DNA from: Spirochaetales bacterium
Lineage (GTDB): Bacteria; Spirochaetota; Spirochaetia; SZUA-6; RPPD01
Direction: 5' to 3'
Assembly (NCBI GenBank): GCA_016934415.1
Contig: JAFGSW010000087.1
Location: 1 to 43,899 of the forward strand
DNA: 43,899 nt
This document shows positions 1-8,144 of this stretch, piece after piece. A program made the position numbers and the translations under genes. The notes under the pieces were generated by a model that was given only the letters and a program-made list of their open reading frames with translations, was not told where the DNA came from and did not search any database. Every line of letters starts with the position of its first letter. Within the stretch, counting starts at the first letter, position 1.

Positions 1-97
1 GTCCGGGCGGACCGGTTTCCGCCGGTTCCCAGCAGGACATGCTCATCATGATTATTCCGATGACGGATGACAGAATGACGTTTTTCAGCAATTTCAT
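1..97 (-). CDS. Lipoprotein, N-terminal part only (runs off left edge)
   Basis: On the minus strand an ATG at 97-95 follows an AAAGGGGG ribosome site about 8 nt upstream. The 32 codons to the window edge stay open and encode a lysine-containing start, a hydrophobic stretch (residues 6-20) and a Cys in SMSCWEP at residue 22, which fits a lipoprotein signal peptide. The rest lies outside the window. The short post-Cys stretch with proline and glutamate (CWEPAETGPP) loosely recalls the CSLPETPA that follows the Cys in the propeller lipoproteins at 8145 and 10523, so this may be a further paralogue. That is inference from a few residues. It lies downstream of the propeller gene 229-2367 on the same strand. 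Confidence 0.6.
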   Translation of the reverse strand, partial: MKLLKNVILSSVIGIIMMSMSCWEPAETGPPG

Positions 98-228
98 ATT
101 CGAGGCCCCCTTTCATTCCCTGTTGCGGATAAAAGCGCCTTTGGATGGCGCAGGCATCGGCTTTGGCCGGGGACGCAAACCGTCCCCTGACCAGGCTGCT
201 GACGAACTGTAACCCTGTCGGCGGCCCG

Positions 229-2367
229 CTAATACGCTTCTCCCGTCTCCGCGCTGATGGCCGCCAGGCCGCTGCGCGTCCGGCCGCCGATCACGATGAA
301 ATCGCCTCCGGCGAAAACCGTCCCCCCGGCGGCGATAAGAACGCGAACGGCGCCGTTCGCGTCCGGGTTCCAGGCCGCGGCGCTCGCGGTCGCGGCATCC
401 AGCGCCGCGACGCGGTTGCGCGCTTGTCCGCCGATCGAGCCGAAGACCCCCCCGAGGTATATCACTCCTTCGCCCTCGGCGAACCTATATGTGTCGCCGT
501 CGGCGCTCGGATCCCAGGCGCCGGCGTTCCCGGTCGCGATGTCCAGCGCCGCGACGCGGTTGCGCGCTTGTCCGCCGATCGAGGTAAATCGGCCGCACGC
601 GTATATTTTCGTTCCGCTCACGCCCAGGAACATCACGTCCGAGTTCGCATTTGGATTCCAGTCGGTGACCGCGCCGGTGGAGGCGTTCAAGGCCGCGATG
701 CGGTTGCGCGCTTCGCCGCCGATAGAGGTGAAGTCGCCGCCCGCGAACAGCGTCGCGCCGCTGAGGGCCAAGGTGTAGACGGTCATATCCACAGCCGGAT
801 CCCAGGCGTCGGCCGTACCGGCGGTCCGGTTCAATGCCGCGATACCCCAGTGCGTTCCTCCGCCGATTTGATTGAATTGTCCTCCCGCATAGACGGTGTC
901 TCCGCCGACAATGACCGAGTAGACCGGTCCATTCGCGTCCGGATTCCAGTCAGTGGCCGCGCCGGTGGCGGCGTTCAGAGCCGCGATGTTATTACGCGGC
1001 TGGCCGCCGATGGCGGAAAAAACTCCTCCCGCGTAGACGGTCCCCCCGTCCGCCGCCAAGGCGCGGACGATGTTATTCGTCCCCGGATCCCAAGACGTCG
1101 CCGCGCCCGTCGTCACGTCCAGGGCCGCGATATAGAGACGGCGCAGGCCTCCGATTGATTGAACCGAACCGCCCGCGTAGATCGTGCTTCCGGACGCCGC
1201 GAGGGCGTAGACAGTCTGGCCGATGACTCCCGGATTCCAGGCCAGGGCGTTTCCGGCGGCCGCGTCCAATGCCGCGAGACGGTTCCTCATCTCACCGCTG
1301 ATGACGTTGAAATCGCCGCCCGCGTAGACGGCGCCGTTGTGCACGAGGAGCGTGCGCACGGTGCTGTCGGCATTGGCGACCCAGGACGCGGTCTCTCCGG
1401 TGGCGGCGTCCAAAGCCGCGAGGCGCGTTCACGGCTCGCCTCCGATAACGGTGAAATACCCGCCGGCGTAAACCCTGTCTCCGCTCACCGCCAGAGCGAG
1501 GACCAACCCGTTCGCGTTCGGATCCCAAGATTCGGCCTGTCCGGTGTCGGGATGAAGCGCCGCGATCCGGTTGCGGGCATCCCCCCCGATCACGGTGAAC
1601 TCGCCTCCGGCGTACACCATGCCCGCGCCGACGGCGAGGGCGCGCACGAGCCCGTTCGCGTCGGGATCCCAGGCGGAGGCATCCCCCGTGGCGGCTTCCA
1701 ATGCCGCGATGTAATTGCGGGCTTCGCCGCCGATCGTGGTGAATGCGCCGCCCGCGTAAAGAGTGGTGCCCTGCAATTGGAGCGCATAAACATCGTTGTT
1801 CGCGGCGGGATTCCAGTCCAAAACGGCTCCGGTGGCCGCGTTCAAAGCCGCGAGGCGATTGCGCGCCTGGCCGCCGGTCGAACTGAAATCACCGCCCACA
1901 TAGAGCGTGCTTCCGCTCACGACGATGGCGCGGACCGCGTGGTTGGCATTGGGATTCCAGTCATGGGGGCTGCCGTCCGCCGCGATGCGGGCGATATTAT
2001 TCCGTTCCACGGCGCCCACGTGCGAAAAAACGCCGCCGATACACCAGCCCCCGTTTCCGTCCGGCGCCGCGGACAGGATTTCCCCGTCCACCTGATGCGA
2101 AAGGTGGTCATAACCCGGTGGGAGCGAGCCGGTCGACGCGTCGATGGCGCAGCCGTTGCCGGTCGGAGGGCCGATGAAGTTGAAATCGCCTCCGATATAG
2201 AGAAGGTTGTTCGCCAGCGCAGCGGAATGCACCGAACCATTTGTAATCCAGAGAGTCCGGGCCGCCGTCGGCGGAACGCCGACCACTCCCGGCGCGGGAC
2301 AGGCGGAAACCGTCGCCGCGAAAAGAATGGCGGTTAACGACAGCCTGGCGTTTGTCTTCTTTCTCAT
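229..2367 (-). pseudogene. 14-unit beta-propeller lipoprotein gene interrupted by an in-frame TGA
   Basis: The ATG at 2367 has a strong GAGGAGGA site upstream. The product starts with a signal peptide and a probable lipobox ending ATVSAC (Cys at residue 23). Then come two degenerate and twelve regular units of about 48 residues, each built like VxALAVSGxTVYAGGDF / IGGxxRNRxAALDAATG / WNPxANG. At 1431-1429 a TGA stands where units normally have Arg of the RNR motif; the frame continues without shift to a stop at 229. With the TGA counted as a codon the length is 712, equal to the longest reading of the paralogue at 8139-10277. Without readthrough the product would stop after about 5.5 units. 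Likely a recently inactivated outer-surface or periplasmic propeller protein; an assembly error is also possible. TGA is an ordinary stop elsewhere here, so recoding is unlikely. The repeats resemble the delta-60/DUF5122-like propeller repeats. Confidence 0.8.
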
Positions 2368-2417
2368 GTTCTTCCTCCTCAGAGCGTTTTATGGGATGCC
2401 TGCGCGATGACCGACTG

Positions 2418-2858
2418 TCATCCAAACAGGCGGTAATCATTCAGCTTGTTCACCAGCGCCACCTTGTTGTCCACGTTCATTTTCGCGTACACCTTGGCGA
2501 CGTGCGCCTTGACGGTCCGCTCGCTGATGTTGAGCCGCGTTCCGATCTCCCGGTTGGTCCGGCCGGTCGAGAGCTCGCGGATCACCTCCGCCTCCCTTAC
2601 GGTGATTCCGAACGCCGTCTGTAACCGGATCCGTTCGTCCGCCCCGGCGTCCGTCGGCCCTGAACCGCCCCCGGCCCCCGCGCTTTCCGGCGCAGGCCCG
2701 TAGTCGATGAACACCGTCCAGTAGTCCCGGCCGTCGCGTGAGAAGAAATCCTCCTTGCGGCTGTTGATCGTCTTGTCCCGCAGGAACTCATTCAAGTCCC
2801 GGTCGGGGAAACGCTCCCGCTCCGGGTCGAAAGGAATGGTGAAAACCCTGATCGGCAT
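2418..2858 (-). CDS. LuxR-type HTH protein with an HRDC-protein-like N-terminal domain
   Basis: A 146-residue soluble protein. Residues 80-146 form a LuxR/GerE helix-turn-helix: the scaffold TVREAEVI, then GRTNREIGTRLNISERTVKAH and a KVYAKM..DNKVAL tail, all normal for DNA binding. There is no receiver or membrane domain. Residues 1-55 are different: a beta-rich start MPIRVFTIPFDP, then LNEFLRDK, a short linker and DYWTVFIDY. From memory this pattern resembles the small domain at the front of HRDC proteins found next to diversity-generating retroelements; no reverse transcriptase is seen here. A Gly/Pro/Ala-rich linker (about 56-75) joins the halves. The start is supported by an AAGGAAG site 7 nt upstream. 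The gene is 50 nt upstream of, and on the same strand as, the propeller gene at 229-2367, so it may regulate it; that is inference. Confidence 0.8.
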   Translation of the reverse strand: MPIRVFTIPFDPERERFPDRDLNEFLRDKTINSRKEDFFSRDGRDYWTVFIDYGPAPESAGAGGGSGPTDAGADERIRLQTAFGITVREAEVIRELSTGRTNREIGTRLNISERTVKAHVAKVYAKMNVDNKVALVNKLNDYRLFG

Positions 2859-3003
2859 TTGTCCGCTTCCTTGGCGCCTTATCTCCGATCAATATCGTAG
2901 AGGAGGTTTTTGGCTTACGCATCGTACGAAAGTAGTAGAAACGCGAGAATTCCGTGATTTTATATTGTCCAATGGTACTAGAAACGGGGGGAGGAGCGGA
3001 ATA

Positions 3004-3741
3004 TCAGTACAGGCCGTGCTCCTTGAGGACGCCGATGAGCTGGACCTTGTTCTCCACGCCGAGCTTGCCGTAGACGCTGGAGAGGTGAGCCTTGACCGTG
3101 CGCTCGGCGATGCCGAGGGTGTGCGCGATCTCCCGGTTGGTGGCGCCGGTGACGAGCTTGTGGATCGCCTCCCACTCGCGGGCGGTGACCTGGAAGCGCC
3201 TCCGGAAATGCCGAACGCCCTTCACTTCGCGCCCCAGGACCATGAAGCCCAAGGGGTCGCCGGCCGCATCCTTGACCGGGCTGAACCGCAGGGCGAGCTC
3301 GGTCTTGCCGCCGTCCGGGCTGATCTGGCACGCGTCCGCGGCCGGCCGGCCCGCCTTGAGGCTGGAGAGCGCCTCCCGGCAGTCGGCGGTGTCCCCGATG
3401 ACCTCGGCCAAAGGCCTGCCCGCCGTGTCCTTGAGGCTTCGGCCGAGCAGCCGCTCCGCCGTGCGGTTCTGCATCACCACCCGCCCCCCGGCGTCGAGCA
3501 TGAGGACGAAGGCGTCCATGGTCTCGATCATGTCCCGGCACACCTTCTTGTCAGTGACGGCGAGGAGGCGATACCTGAGCATGGCGACCCAGATCCCGAA
3601 CATGCAGAGCGTGCCGAAAACGGGACTGAACGACGGGATGTTGAGGAGCGGGGCGATGAGATAGGCCTCCGTCATTCCAAGCGAGAACCCGGCGGAGACG
3701 AACATGAAGATGGCGATCGCGATGAAGGCGTATATGATCAT
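3004..3741 (-). CDS. PAS-LuxR regulator lacking most of its 7TM sensor (5'-truncated)
   Basis: 245 residues from the ATG at 3741. Residues 1-57 hold two membrane segments; about 65-175 form a PAS domain (FVLMLDAGGRVVMQN, GRSLKDTAGRPL); about 180-245 form a LuxR helix-turn-helix (NREIAHTLGIAERTVKAHL). The domain order matches the 413-residue regulator at 6572-7813, but that protein has seven membrane segments before its PAS domain, and here only counterparts of the last two remain. The reading frame stays open upstream of the ATG to a TAG at 3824-3822, with residues (RISPSNERL) that would still fit the family, but it holds no better start. The missing sensor part suggests 5' loss, where the gene at 3820-4374 now ends. 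It may still make a DNA-binding protein. No clear ribosome site precedes the ATG. Confidence 0.7.
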   Translation of the reverse strand: MIIYAFIAIAIFMFVSAGFSLGMTEAYLIAPLLNIPSFSPVFGTLCMFGIWVAMLRYRLLAVTDKKVCRDMIETMDAFVLMLDAGGRVVMQNRTAERLLGRSLKDTAGRPLAEVIGDTADCREALSSLKAGRPAADACQISPDGGKTELALRFSPVKDAAGDPLGFMVLGREVKGVRHFRRRFQVTAREWEAIHKLVTGATNREIAHTLGIAERTVKAHLSSVYGKLGVENKVQLIGVLKEHGLY

Positions 3742-3819
3742 AAGCCGCTCATTGCTTGGTGATATCCGCTCGAGAAGAGATGAGCATGTTCCATGCGGCG
3801 GCCGAGCGCGAACGGGCGC

Positions 3820-4374
3820 CTAATCGGCCGTGTCCACGCGCGGAACGCGGAATACCCCGTCCGTCACCGAGTGGAGGACCCCCTCGTCGTCGTACGCCTT
3901 GGCGGTGAACGTGCCGGTGATCATGGAGCCGGCCGGTCCGAACGAATCGATCTTGATCTTGACGAACATCTTGCTCGTGTCGCCGCTGTCGAGACTGAGG
4001 GTGTGCTGCCTGACGTCCTTCACTTTCCCCGTCTTCGGGTCCTTGACGACCTCGTACCAGCTGAAGAAGACGGGGATCTCGTCAGAACTGTTCGCCTCGT
4101 GCAGGCCGGGGTAGTTCGGTTCATCACCCCCCACCTGAATGGTGACGCCGACGGCGCCTCCCTTCCTGGCTCTCCCGTTGGACATGGTGAAGACGTCTAC
4201 TTTCTCATAGGTGAGGGAAACGTACCCGCTCTTGACATGGTACTCCATTTTTCCGTCGGTGAACTTGAACGGCTTGCCGTCGATCGTGTAGCTGATGACG
4301 CCTTTCGCCTGCGCGGCCGCCGGCGCCAGGGCGACGCACATGACCGCCAGGGCCAGACAGAATCTTTTTGCCAT
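3820..4374 (-). CDS. Secreted protein of unknown function
   Basis: 184 residues. A clear signal peptide (MAKRF, then a hydrophobic core to about residue 22, cleavage near AQA|K) sends it to the periplasm or beyond. The mature part is beta-rich and hydrophilic with one long continuous domain; I recognise no motif or catalytic signature. The sequence TIDGKPFKFTDGKMEYHV near the start resembles small beta-barrel secreted proteins that recur in this kind of genome, but I cannot name a family. The ATG at 4374 has an AAGGAGG site 6 nt upstream. The promoter region carries two hairpin-forming inverted repeats (4403-4430 and 4453-4480). Its stop lies about 80 nt from the truncated regulator 3004-3741. 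Confidence 0.8.
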   Translation of the reverse strand: MAKRFCLALAVMCVALAPAAAQAKGVISYTIDGKPFKFTDGKMEYHVKSGYVSLTYEKVDVFTMSNGRARKGGAVGVTIQVGGDEPNYPGLHEANSSDEIPVFFSWYEVVKDPKTGKVKDVRQHTLSLDSGDTSKMFVKIKIDSFGPAGSMITGTFTAKAYDDEGVLHSVTDGVFRVPRVDTAD

Positions 4375-4402
4375 ATGGGCCTCCTTGTTCGTATACGGTT
4401 TA

Positions 4403-4430
4403 TACCCGCACAGCTGCGCTGTGTCGGGTA
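4403..4430. repeat. Hairpin-forming inverted repeat in the leader of 3820-4374
   Basis: TACCCG+CACAGC pairs with GCTGTG+CGGGTA around a 3-nt TGC loop, with one bulged T (4424). It sits between the start codon at 4374 and the upstream region, so it could be a 5' leader hairpin or an operator. There is no T tract, so an intrinsic terminator is unlikely. Confidence 0.5.
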
Positions 4431-4452
4431 TTTCCGATCATGAATTTTTGTT

Positions 4453-4480
4453 ATACCGAGATTTACGCGCATCTCGGTAT
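4453..4480. repeat. Perfect 10-bp inverted repeat upstream of 3820-4374
   Basis: ATACCGAGAT at 4453-4462 is the exact reverse complement of ATCTCGGTAT at 4471-4480, with an 8-nt spacer. It lies about 80-105 nt upstream of the start codon of the minus-strand secreted-protein gene. It could be an operator for a dimeric regulator; no partner is identified. Confidence 0.5.
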
Positions 4481-4888
4481 GGCAAATCAAAAACTATTGA
4501 GTAAACTATATCATCTTTTACCGGAAAATCCAGGCGGCCGCGGCGCGGAACGGGTCTGGATGGGGGAAACGATCAGCGTCGTAAACGCCGGTCGTCGAAG
4601 CCTGCGCACCTGTCCCGGGCGTATTAATCGAAAATTTCAATGCAATCCCGGATGGAGCGGTAAGCGGAATTATTCGGCGACGAGCGTACGCGGCTGATTT
4701 CGCAGATAAATCAAGCCTTTCGGCGAATACATATGCACCGGACCGACTTTCCGACCGAACTCCTTTGTATGTTCGGGAACTTATGATACTATCATAAAAA
4801 CATAGAGCGAAATACAGAAGGCATGACCTGATAAAAAGGAAAGTGAAGAGGACGCTCCTCACGGTCGAAAGACAAGAGAGGTATACCG

Positions 4889-6214
4889 ATGAAGCGATTC
4901 ATCCGATTCTTGCTTCTCCTCCCCGTCTTCTTTCCCTTCGGGGACACGAGTGCCGACGAGGCGATCGCCGCCGGGACCGCGCGCGGCCGCGTGCGCGTCG
5001 AGTCCGGCTGCGTGCTCACCGACTCGGGCCGTCTGCTTCGGGGCTGCCGCATTTCGACTGATTGGTTCGAGACGCTGCCCGAACGCAAAATCGTCACGGC
5101 CGTGAAGCAATGGGGCCTGAACGCCGTCCACCTCTACGCGGAAAGCTTCGCACGGCACACGCCGGGGCAACTGCACGACCTGGTTGATACGCTCGTTCAG
5201 TGGACCGAGGAGGACTCCCTCTACCTGGTGATCACGATCGGCTGCCTGATGGAAAACGGCCACTGCCGCCCGGATTTCACGGCCGGCTTCTGGAATTACT
5301 ACGCGCCCCGCTACGCGAAGAAGACGCACGTCCTCTACGAAATCCACAATGAGCCGCACGCCTGGTCGCCGCCCTATCCGGCGGACGTCGTCGCCATGGA
5401 GCGGGAGGCGTATCGGATCATCCGCGCCGCCGCCCCGGAGACGCACGTCCTGTTTTTTTCATACGCCGTGCCGAACGACGCCGACGCGATCCTGCGGGAC
5501 ATCCGCGCGCTCGGGCGCCTGCCCGACTGGTCGAATTGCTCGATCGCCCTGCACGGGTACGGCGTCGCGGACAAGGCGTACGAGCGCGTCGTGCGGCGGG
5601 TGCGGGACGCGGGCTACGGCGTCGTGAACACGGAGCCGCGCAACCTCGGAGGCGACGTCGTCAATTGGAGGCTCCTCCGGATCCACGAGCGGAACAACGT
5701 CTCGTACCTTCATTTCCTCACGCCCGATCAAGTCTGCGAACCGGCGCGCTTCGAGCGATTCGTCGAGCACGCGGGAATTTCCTGGACTCCCGATTTCGGA
5801 ACGTGGCCGCCCGCGCTCAACAAGCCGACAGCGTTGGACGCTTTGTCGCGAATGGAAGCGGAGCACTTCGATTCCCAGGGCGGGCCGAGCGGCGTCGCCG
5901 ACTATGGGAGCAGGATCGGTTCGATTTCAAACGGCGACTACGTCGGGTACGGTCTGCTCGATTTCGGGAGCGGGGCGTCGGTCTGCCGGGTCCGAGTCTC
6001 AAGCGGCGGAGCGGGCGGGGCGATTTCCCTCAGGCTGAACGCCCCCGACGGCCCGGTGATCGGGACCGTGAACGTCGACCCCACCGGCGGCTGGGACAAT
6101 TGGGTGACGGCGAGCTGTCCGGTGAGAGCGGCGGCCGGAAAGCGCCGGTTGTTTCTCACATTTTCCGGGGGACAGTATGATCTCATGGACCTCGACTGGT
6201 TCGAGTTTCAATGA
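4889..6214 (+). CDS. Secreted GH5-like glycoside hydrolase with C-terminal CBM6
   Basis: 441 residues: signal peptide (1-22), a TIM-barrel region like clan GH-A/GH5 (about 35-300) and a carbohydrate-binding module of family 6 type (about 320-441). In the barrel, EIHNEP (residues 151-156) carries the expected acid/base Glu155, HGYG (222-225) matches the conserved His-x-Tyr, and TE (248-249) is the likely nucleophile Glu249. The tail has CBM6 hallmarks: MEAEHFDSQGG, ISNGDYVGY, GGAISLRL, GGWDNWV and a closing DLDWFEF. It probably cleaves a beta-linked polysaccharide outside the cytoplasm; the substrate cannot be read from sequence. The ATG at 4889 has GAGAGG about 7 nt upstream. It has its own promoter region and no operon partners. 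Confidence 0.85.
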   Translation: MKRFIRFLLLLPVFFPFGDTSADEAIAAGTARGRVRVESGCVLTDSGRLLRGCRISTDWFETLPERKIVTAVKQWGLNAVHLYAESFARHTPGQLHDLVDTLVQWTEEDSLYLVITIGCLMENGHCRPDFTAGFWNYYAPRYAKKTHVLYEIHNEPHAWSPPYPADVVAMEREAYRIIRAAAPETHVLFFSYAVPNDADAILRDIRALGRLPDWSNCSIALHGYGVADKAYERVVRRVRDAGYGVVNTEPRNLGGDVVNWRLLRIHERNNVSYLHFLTPDQVCEPARFERFVEHAGISWTPDFGTWPPALNKPTALDALSRMEAEHFDSQGGPSGVADYGSRIGSISNGDYVGYGLLDFGSGASVCRVRVSSGGAGGAISLRLNAPDGPVIGTVNVDPTGGWDNWVTASCPVRAAAGKRRLFLTFSGGQYDLMDLDWFEFQ

Positions 6215-6571
6215 AATGGGAAAACTAAGTCCATGCTTCGGGCCGCAATAGTTCAGCCCGGAACCCAATTGCCCGTCGGGGATGAATGAGTGAGGAATAA
6301 CCTTATCGGCCGGACGAATGACTTTCAGTATCGATTGTTGATTTTTCGGAACGATCAGGTCCCCGCTCTGGTCCCCGAATAGGTCGATGAGCACCGTGAT
6401 GCGCGAGGTGGCCGGAACGGCCGGCCTCCCGGTCCGTCTTGTCAAGCGGTTGTTCCGAAGTTATGATGGACGGATCACGGTTGGCGGATAAACGGAGTAA
6501 ACCGGAGAGTGCCCGCGGCCCGGCGCAGCCGCCGGTCCCGCTCCGCGGCAGTTTGTTGCTGGGGACAGCGT
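6215..6571. other. Intergenic region with a possible minus-strand coding remnant
   Basis: 357 nt between the glycosidase and the regulator at 6572. On the minus strand a frame from 6445 down to about 6217 reads plausibly protein-like (RITVLIDLFGDQ, SILKVIRPADKVIPHSF), then runs into the antisense of the glycosidase. It has no good ribosome site. It could be the end of a lost gene. No repeat or RNA structure stands out. Confidence 0.35.
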
Positions 6572-7813
6572 ATGATCGTTTTCGTCACAATCGCCGTCAT
6601 CGTCTCTACCTGCGATCTGCTCCTCGGTCTGAACATACTCTTGCGAAAAAACCGGGGAAGCCTGCACATCCTCTTCTTCTGCCAGGCGCTTGTCATGCTC
6701 CTGTCCATCCTCAGCCAGGTGCTCGTCCAGGCCGCAACCGATATCGAGCAAGTCAAATTCTTTTCGAAAATCTATAATATCCTGACCGTCCTCACGCTGG
6801 CCGTGGCGCTTCATTTTTATTTCAAGCTGATCGGCGGATATAAAGAAATATTGATCATCCTCGGCTATGTGCCGGCAGCGGCCGCATCGATGCTGATCTT
6901 TTTCTCAAGCGGCTCTTTTTCAAGGATCGAGAGGGTCGGCGATTTATGGGAAACCGTGTATGATGTCAGAGGCCTCCCGGACGCCGCCATACTCGTCACT
7001 CTCAATGCGTACCTCTGCGTCATGGTCCTGATGCTCATCGTCTGGAGGATGAAAACCTCCTCCATAAAGGAAAAGCGGCAGGGCGCCCTGCTCATCGCGA
7101 CCGGCTTTTTACTGATCGCGAACATGAACATCAATGACTTCCTCCTGCCGTCTTTAGGGATCCTGCGGTTGCCGCTGACGTCCACGCTCACCAGTACGAC
7201 CGCCTACCTGATCATCCTGTTCTATTCCCTGACCAGATACCGTTTTCTCTCCTTCGGGATAAAGGATAGAATGGAAGACATCCTTTCAAACATTAATGAG
7301 GTTATCATCGCCGCCGATCCGGCGGGAAAAATCAACGAGGCGAACGCGTATTGCCTGCGCCTTCTCCGCTGGCGTGGGAACGGGTGGCTGGACCGCTCTC
7401 TTTCGGACATCGTCGCGGAGGGCGAAGGCTTCGCGGCCGATTTCCGCAGGCTTCTGGAAGGGGGGATCGAGAGGATCGACGCGCGGGTCCGCCTGAAAGC
7501 GGCCGACGAACATATTCCGGTGGACGCCTCGTTGGTGAGGATGAGGGACAAGTTCGGCGATTATACGGGAATACTCGTCATCGCCCGTGAGAACCTGGGC
7601 GTCCGGCAGATGAAGAAGGTGTTCAAACTCAGCGACCGGCAGATGGAGGTGATCCTGCTTTCCGTGGAAGGTCTGTCCAATGCCGCCATTGCGAAGCGGC
7701 TCTTCATCGCGCGCCGAACCGTTGAAACGCATCTTTTCTCCATCTACTCCAAGCTCGACGTGAAAAACAAGGTGGGCTTGATGAGAATCGCCGGCCGGTT
7801 CGGCGTCGCCTGA
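6572..7813 (+). CDS. 7TM-PAS-LuxR membrane transcription regulator
   Basis: 413 residues from ATG 6572 (weak GGGGAC site upstream; an in-frame ATG at 6509 would add a hydrophilic Arg-rich stretch before the first membrane segment and is less likely). Seven hydrophobic segments lie at about 3-24, 30-50, 62-83, 89-110, 138-160, 176-198 and 212-231, resembling the 7TM region found at the front of some histidine kinases. A PAS domain follows (about 238-345; INEVIIAADPAGKINEAN) and then a LuxR helix-turn-helix (about 348-413; NAAIAKRLFIARRTVETHLFSIYSKL). It joins membrane or periplasmic sensing directly to DNA binding without a kinase. It lies 331 nt upstream of the propeller gene at 8145 on the same strand, a plausible target. 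It is the complete version of the truncated copy at 3004-3741. Confidence 0.85.
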   Translation: MIVFVTIAVIVSTCDLLLGLNILLRKNRGSLHILFFCQALVMLLSILSQVLVQAATDIEQVKFFSKIYNILTVLTLAVALHFYFKLIGGYKEILIILGYVPAAAASMLIFFSSGSFSRIERVGDLWETVYDVRGLPDAAILVTLNAYLCVMVLMLIVWRMKTSSIKEKRQGALLIATGFLLIANMNINDFLLPSLGILRLPLTSTLTSTTAYLIILFYSLTRYRFLSFGIKDRMEDILSNINEVIIAADPAGKINEANAYCLRLLRWRGNGWLDRSLSDIVAEGEGFAADFRRLLEGGIERIDARVRLKAADEHIPVDASLVRMRDKFGDYTGILVIARENLGVRQMKKVFKLSDRQMEVILLSVEGLSNAAIAKRLFIARRTVETHLFSIYSKLDVKNKVGLMRIAGRFGVA

Positions 7814-8144
7814 CCGCCCGTTCCCAAACCGCCATTCGATCTCCCGCTACGTAATTGCCACGGCTCTTTCCTTCCGATATTCCCGTAAAACTAGTAATTA
7901 CCACGATGCACGACGGACCGGAGTTGGATTAGTCTCCGGGCAAGCCCGCGAGGGTTTTTTTCTCGCTGGGGATGGGGATCCATGATGCGAACGCGATTAG
8001 CCCGCGGAACCGGTGCACGGCTTTCCCGAAGACGGAGAGCTCCGCCGAGAGCCGTCCGGCGCAGCGGTCGAATAATAACGTGTCACGGGAAACTGATTTA
8101 CGCGCCTCGCGCGCACTAGACAGTGGACAAGCCGGAGGATGAAA
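7814..8144. other. Intergenic region before the tandem propeller genes
   Basis: 331 nt with a terminator-like hairpin at 7934-7960 on the plus strand. The rest must contain the promoter for 8145-10277. I see no credible small gene. Confidence 0.45.
7934..7960 (+). terminator. Probable intrinsic terminator
   Basis: CTC-CGGG can pair with CCCG-(C)-GAG around a CAAG loop, followed by GG and seven Ts. It lies about 120 nt past the stop of the 7TM regulator, so it would end that transcript before the propeller genes. Confidence 0.45.

Larger units (their letters stand above)
4375..4888. other. Divergent intergenic region
   Basis: This 514-nt region separates the minus-strand secreted gene (start 4374) from the plus-strand glycosidase (start 4889) and must hold both promoters. 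Besides the two inverted repeats at 4403-4430 and 4453-4480, the glycosidase side has CCGAAC/GTTCGG (4755-4760 and 4771-4776) and TTATGAT/ATCATAA (4781-4797). I see no convincing reading frame. Confidence 0.5.

Noticed and set aside
1429-1431. TGA read as an amino acid (recoding)
   Set aside because: Several clear genes here end in TGA at the expected length, and I saw no recoding signal.
145-2337. Plus-strand repetitive frames over the first propeller gene
   Set aside because: Their periodicity mirrors the repeat units on the minus strand, where the lipoprotein signal and propeller motifs are found.
2418-3741. Diversity-generating retroelement
   Set aside because: Only a domain similarity in one LuxR protein; no reverse transcriptase, Avd-like gene or template repeat in the window.
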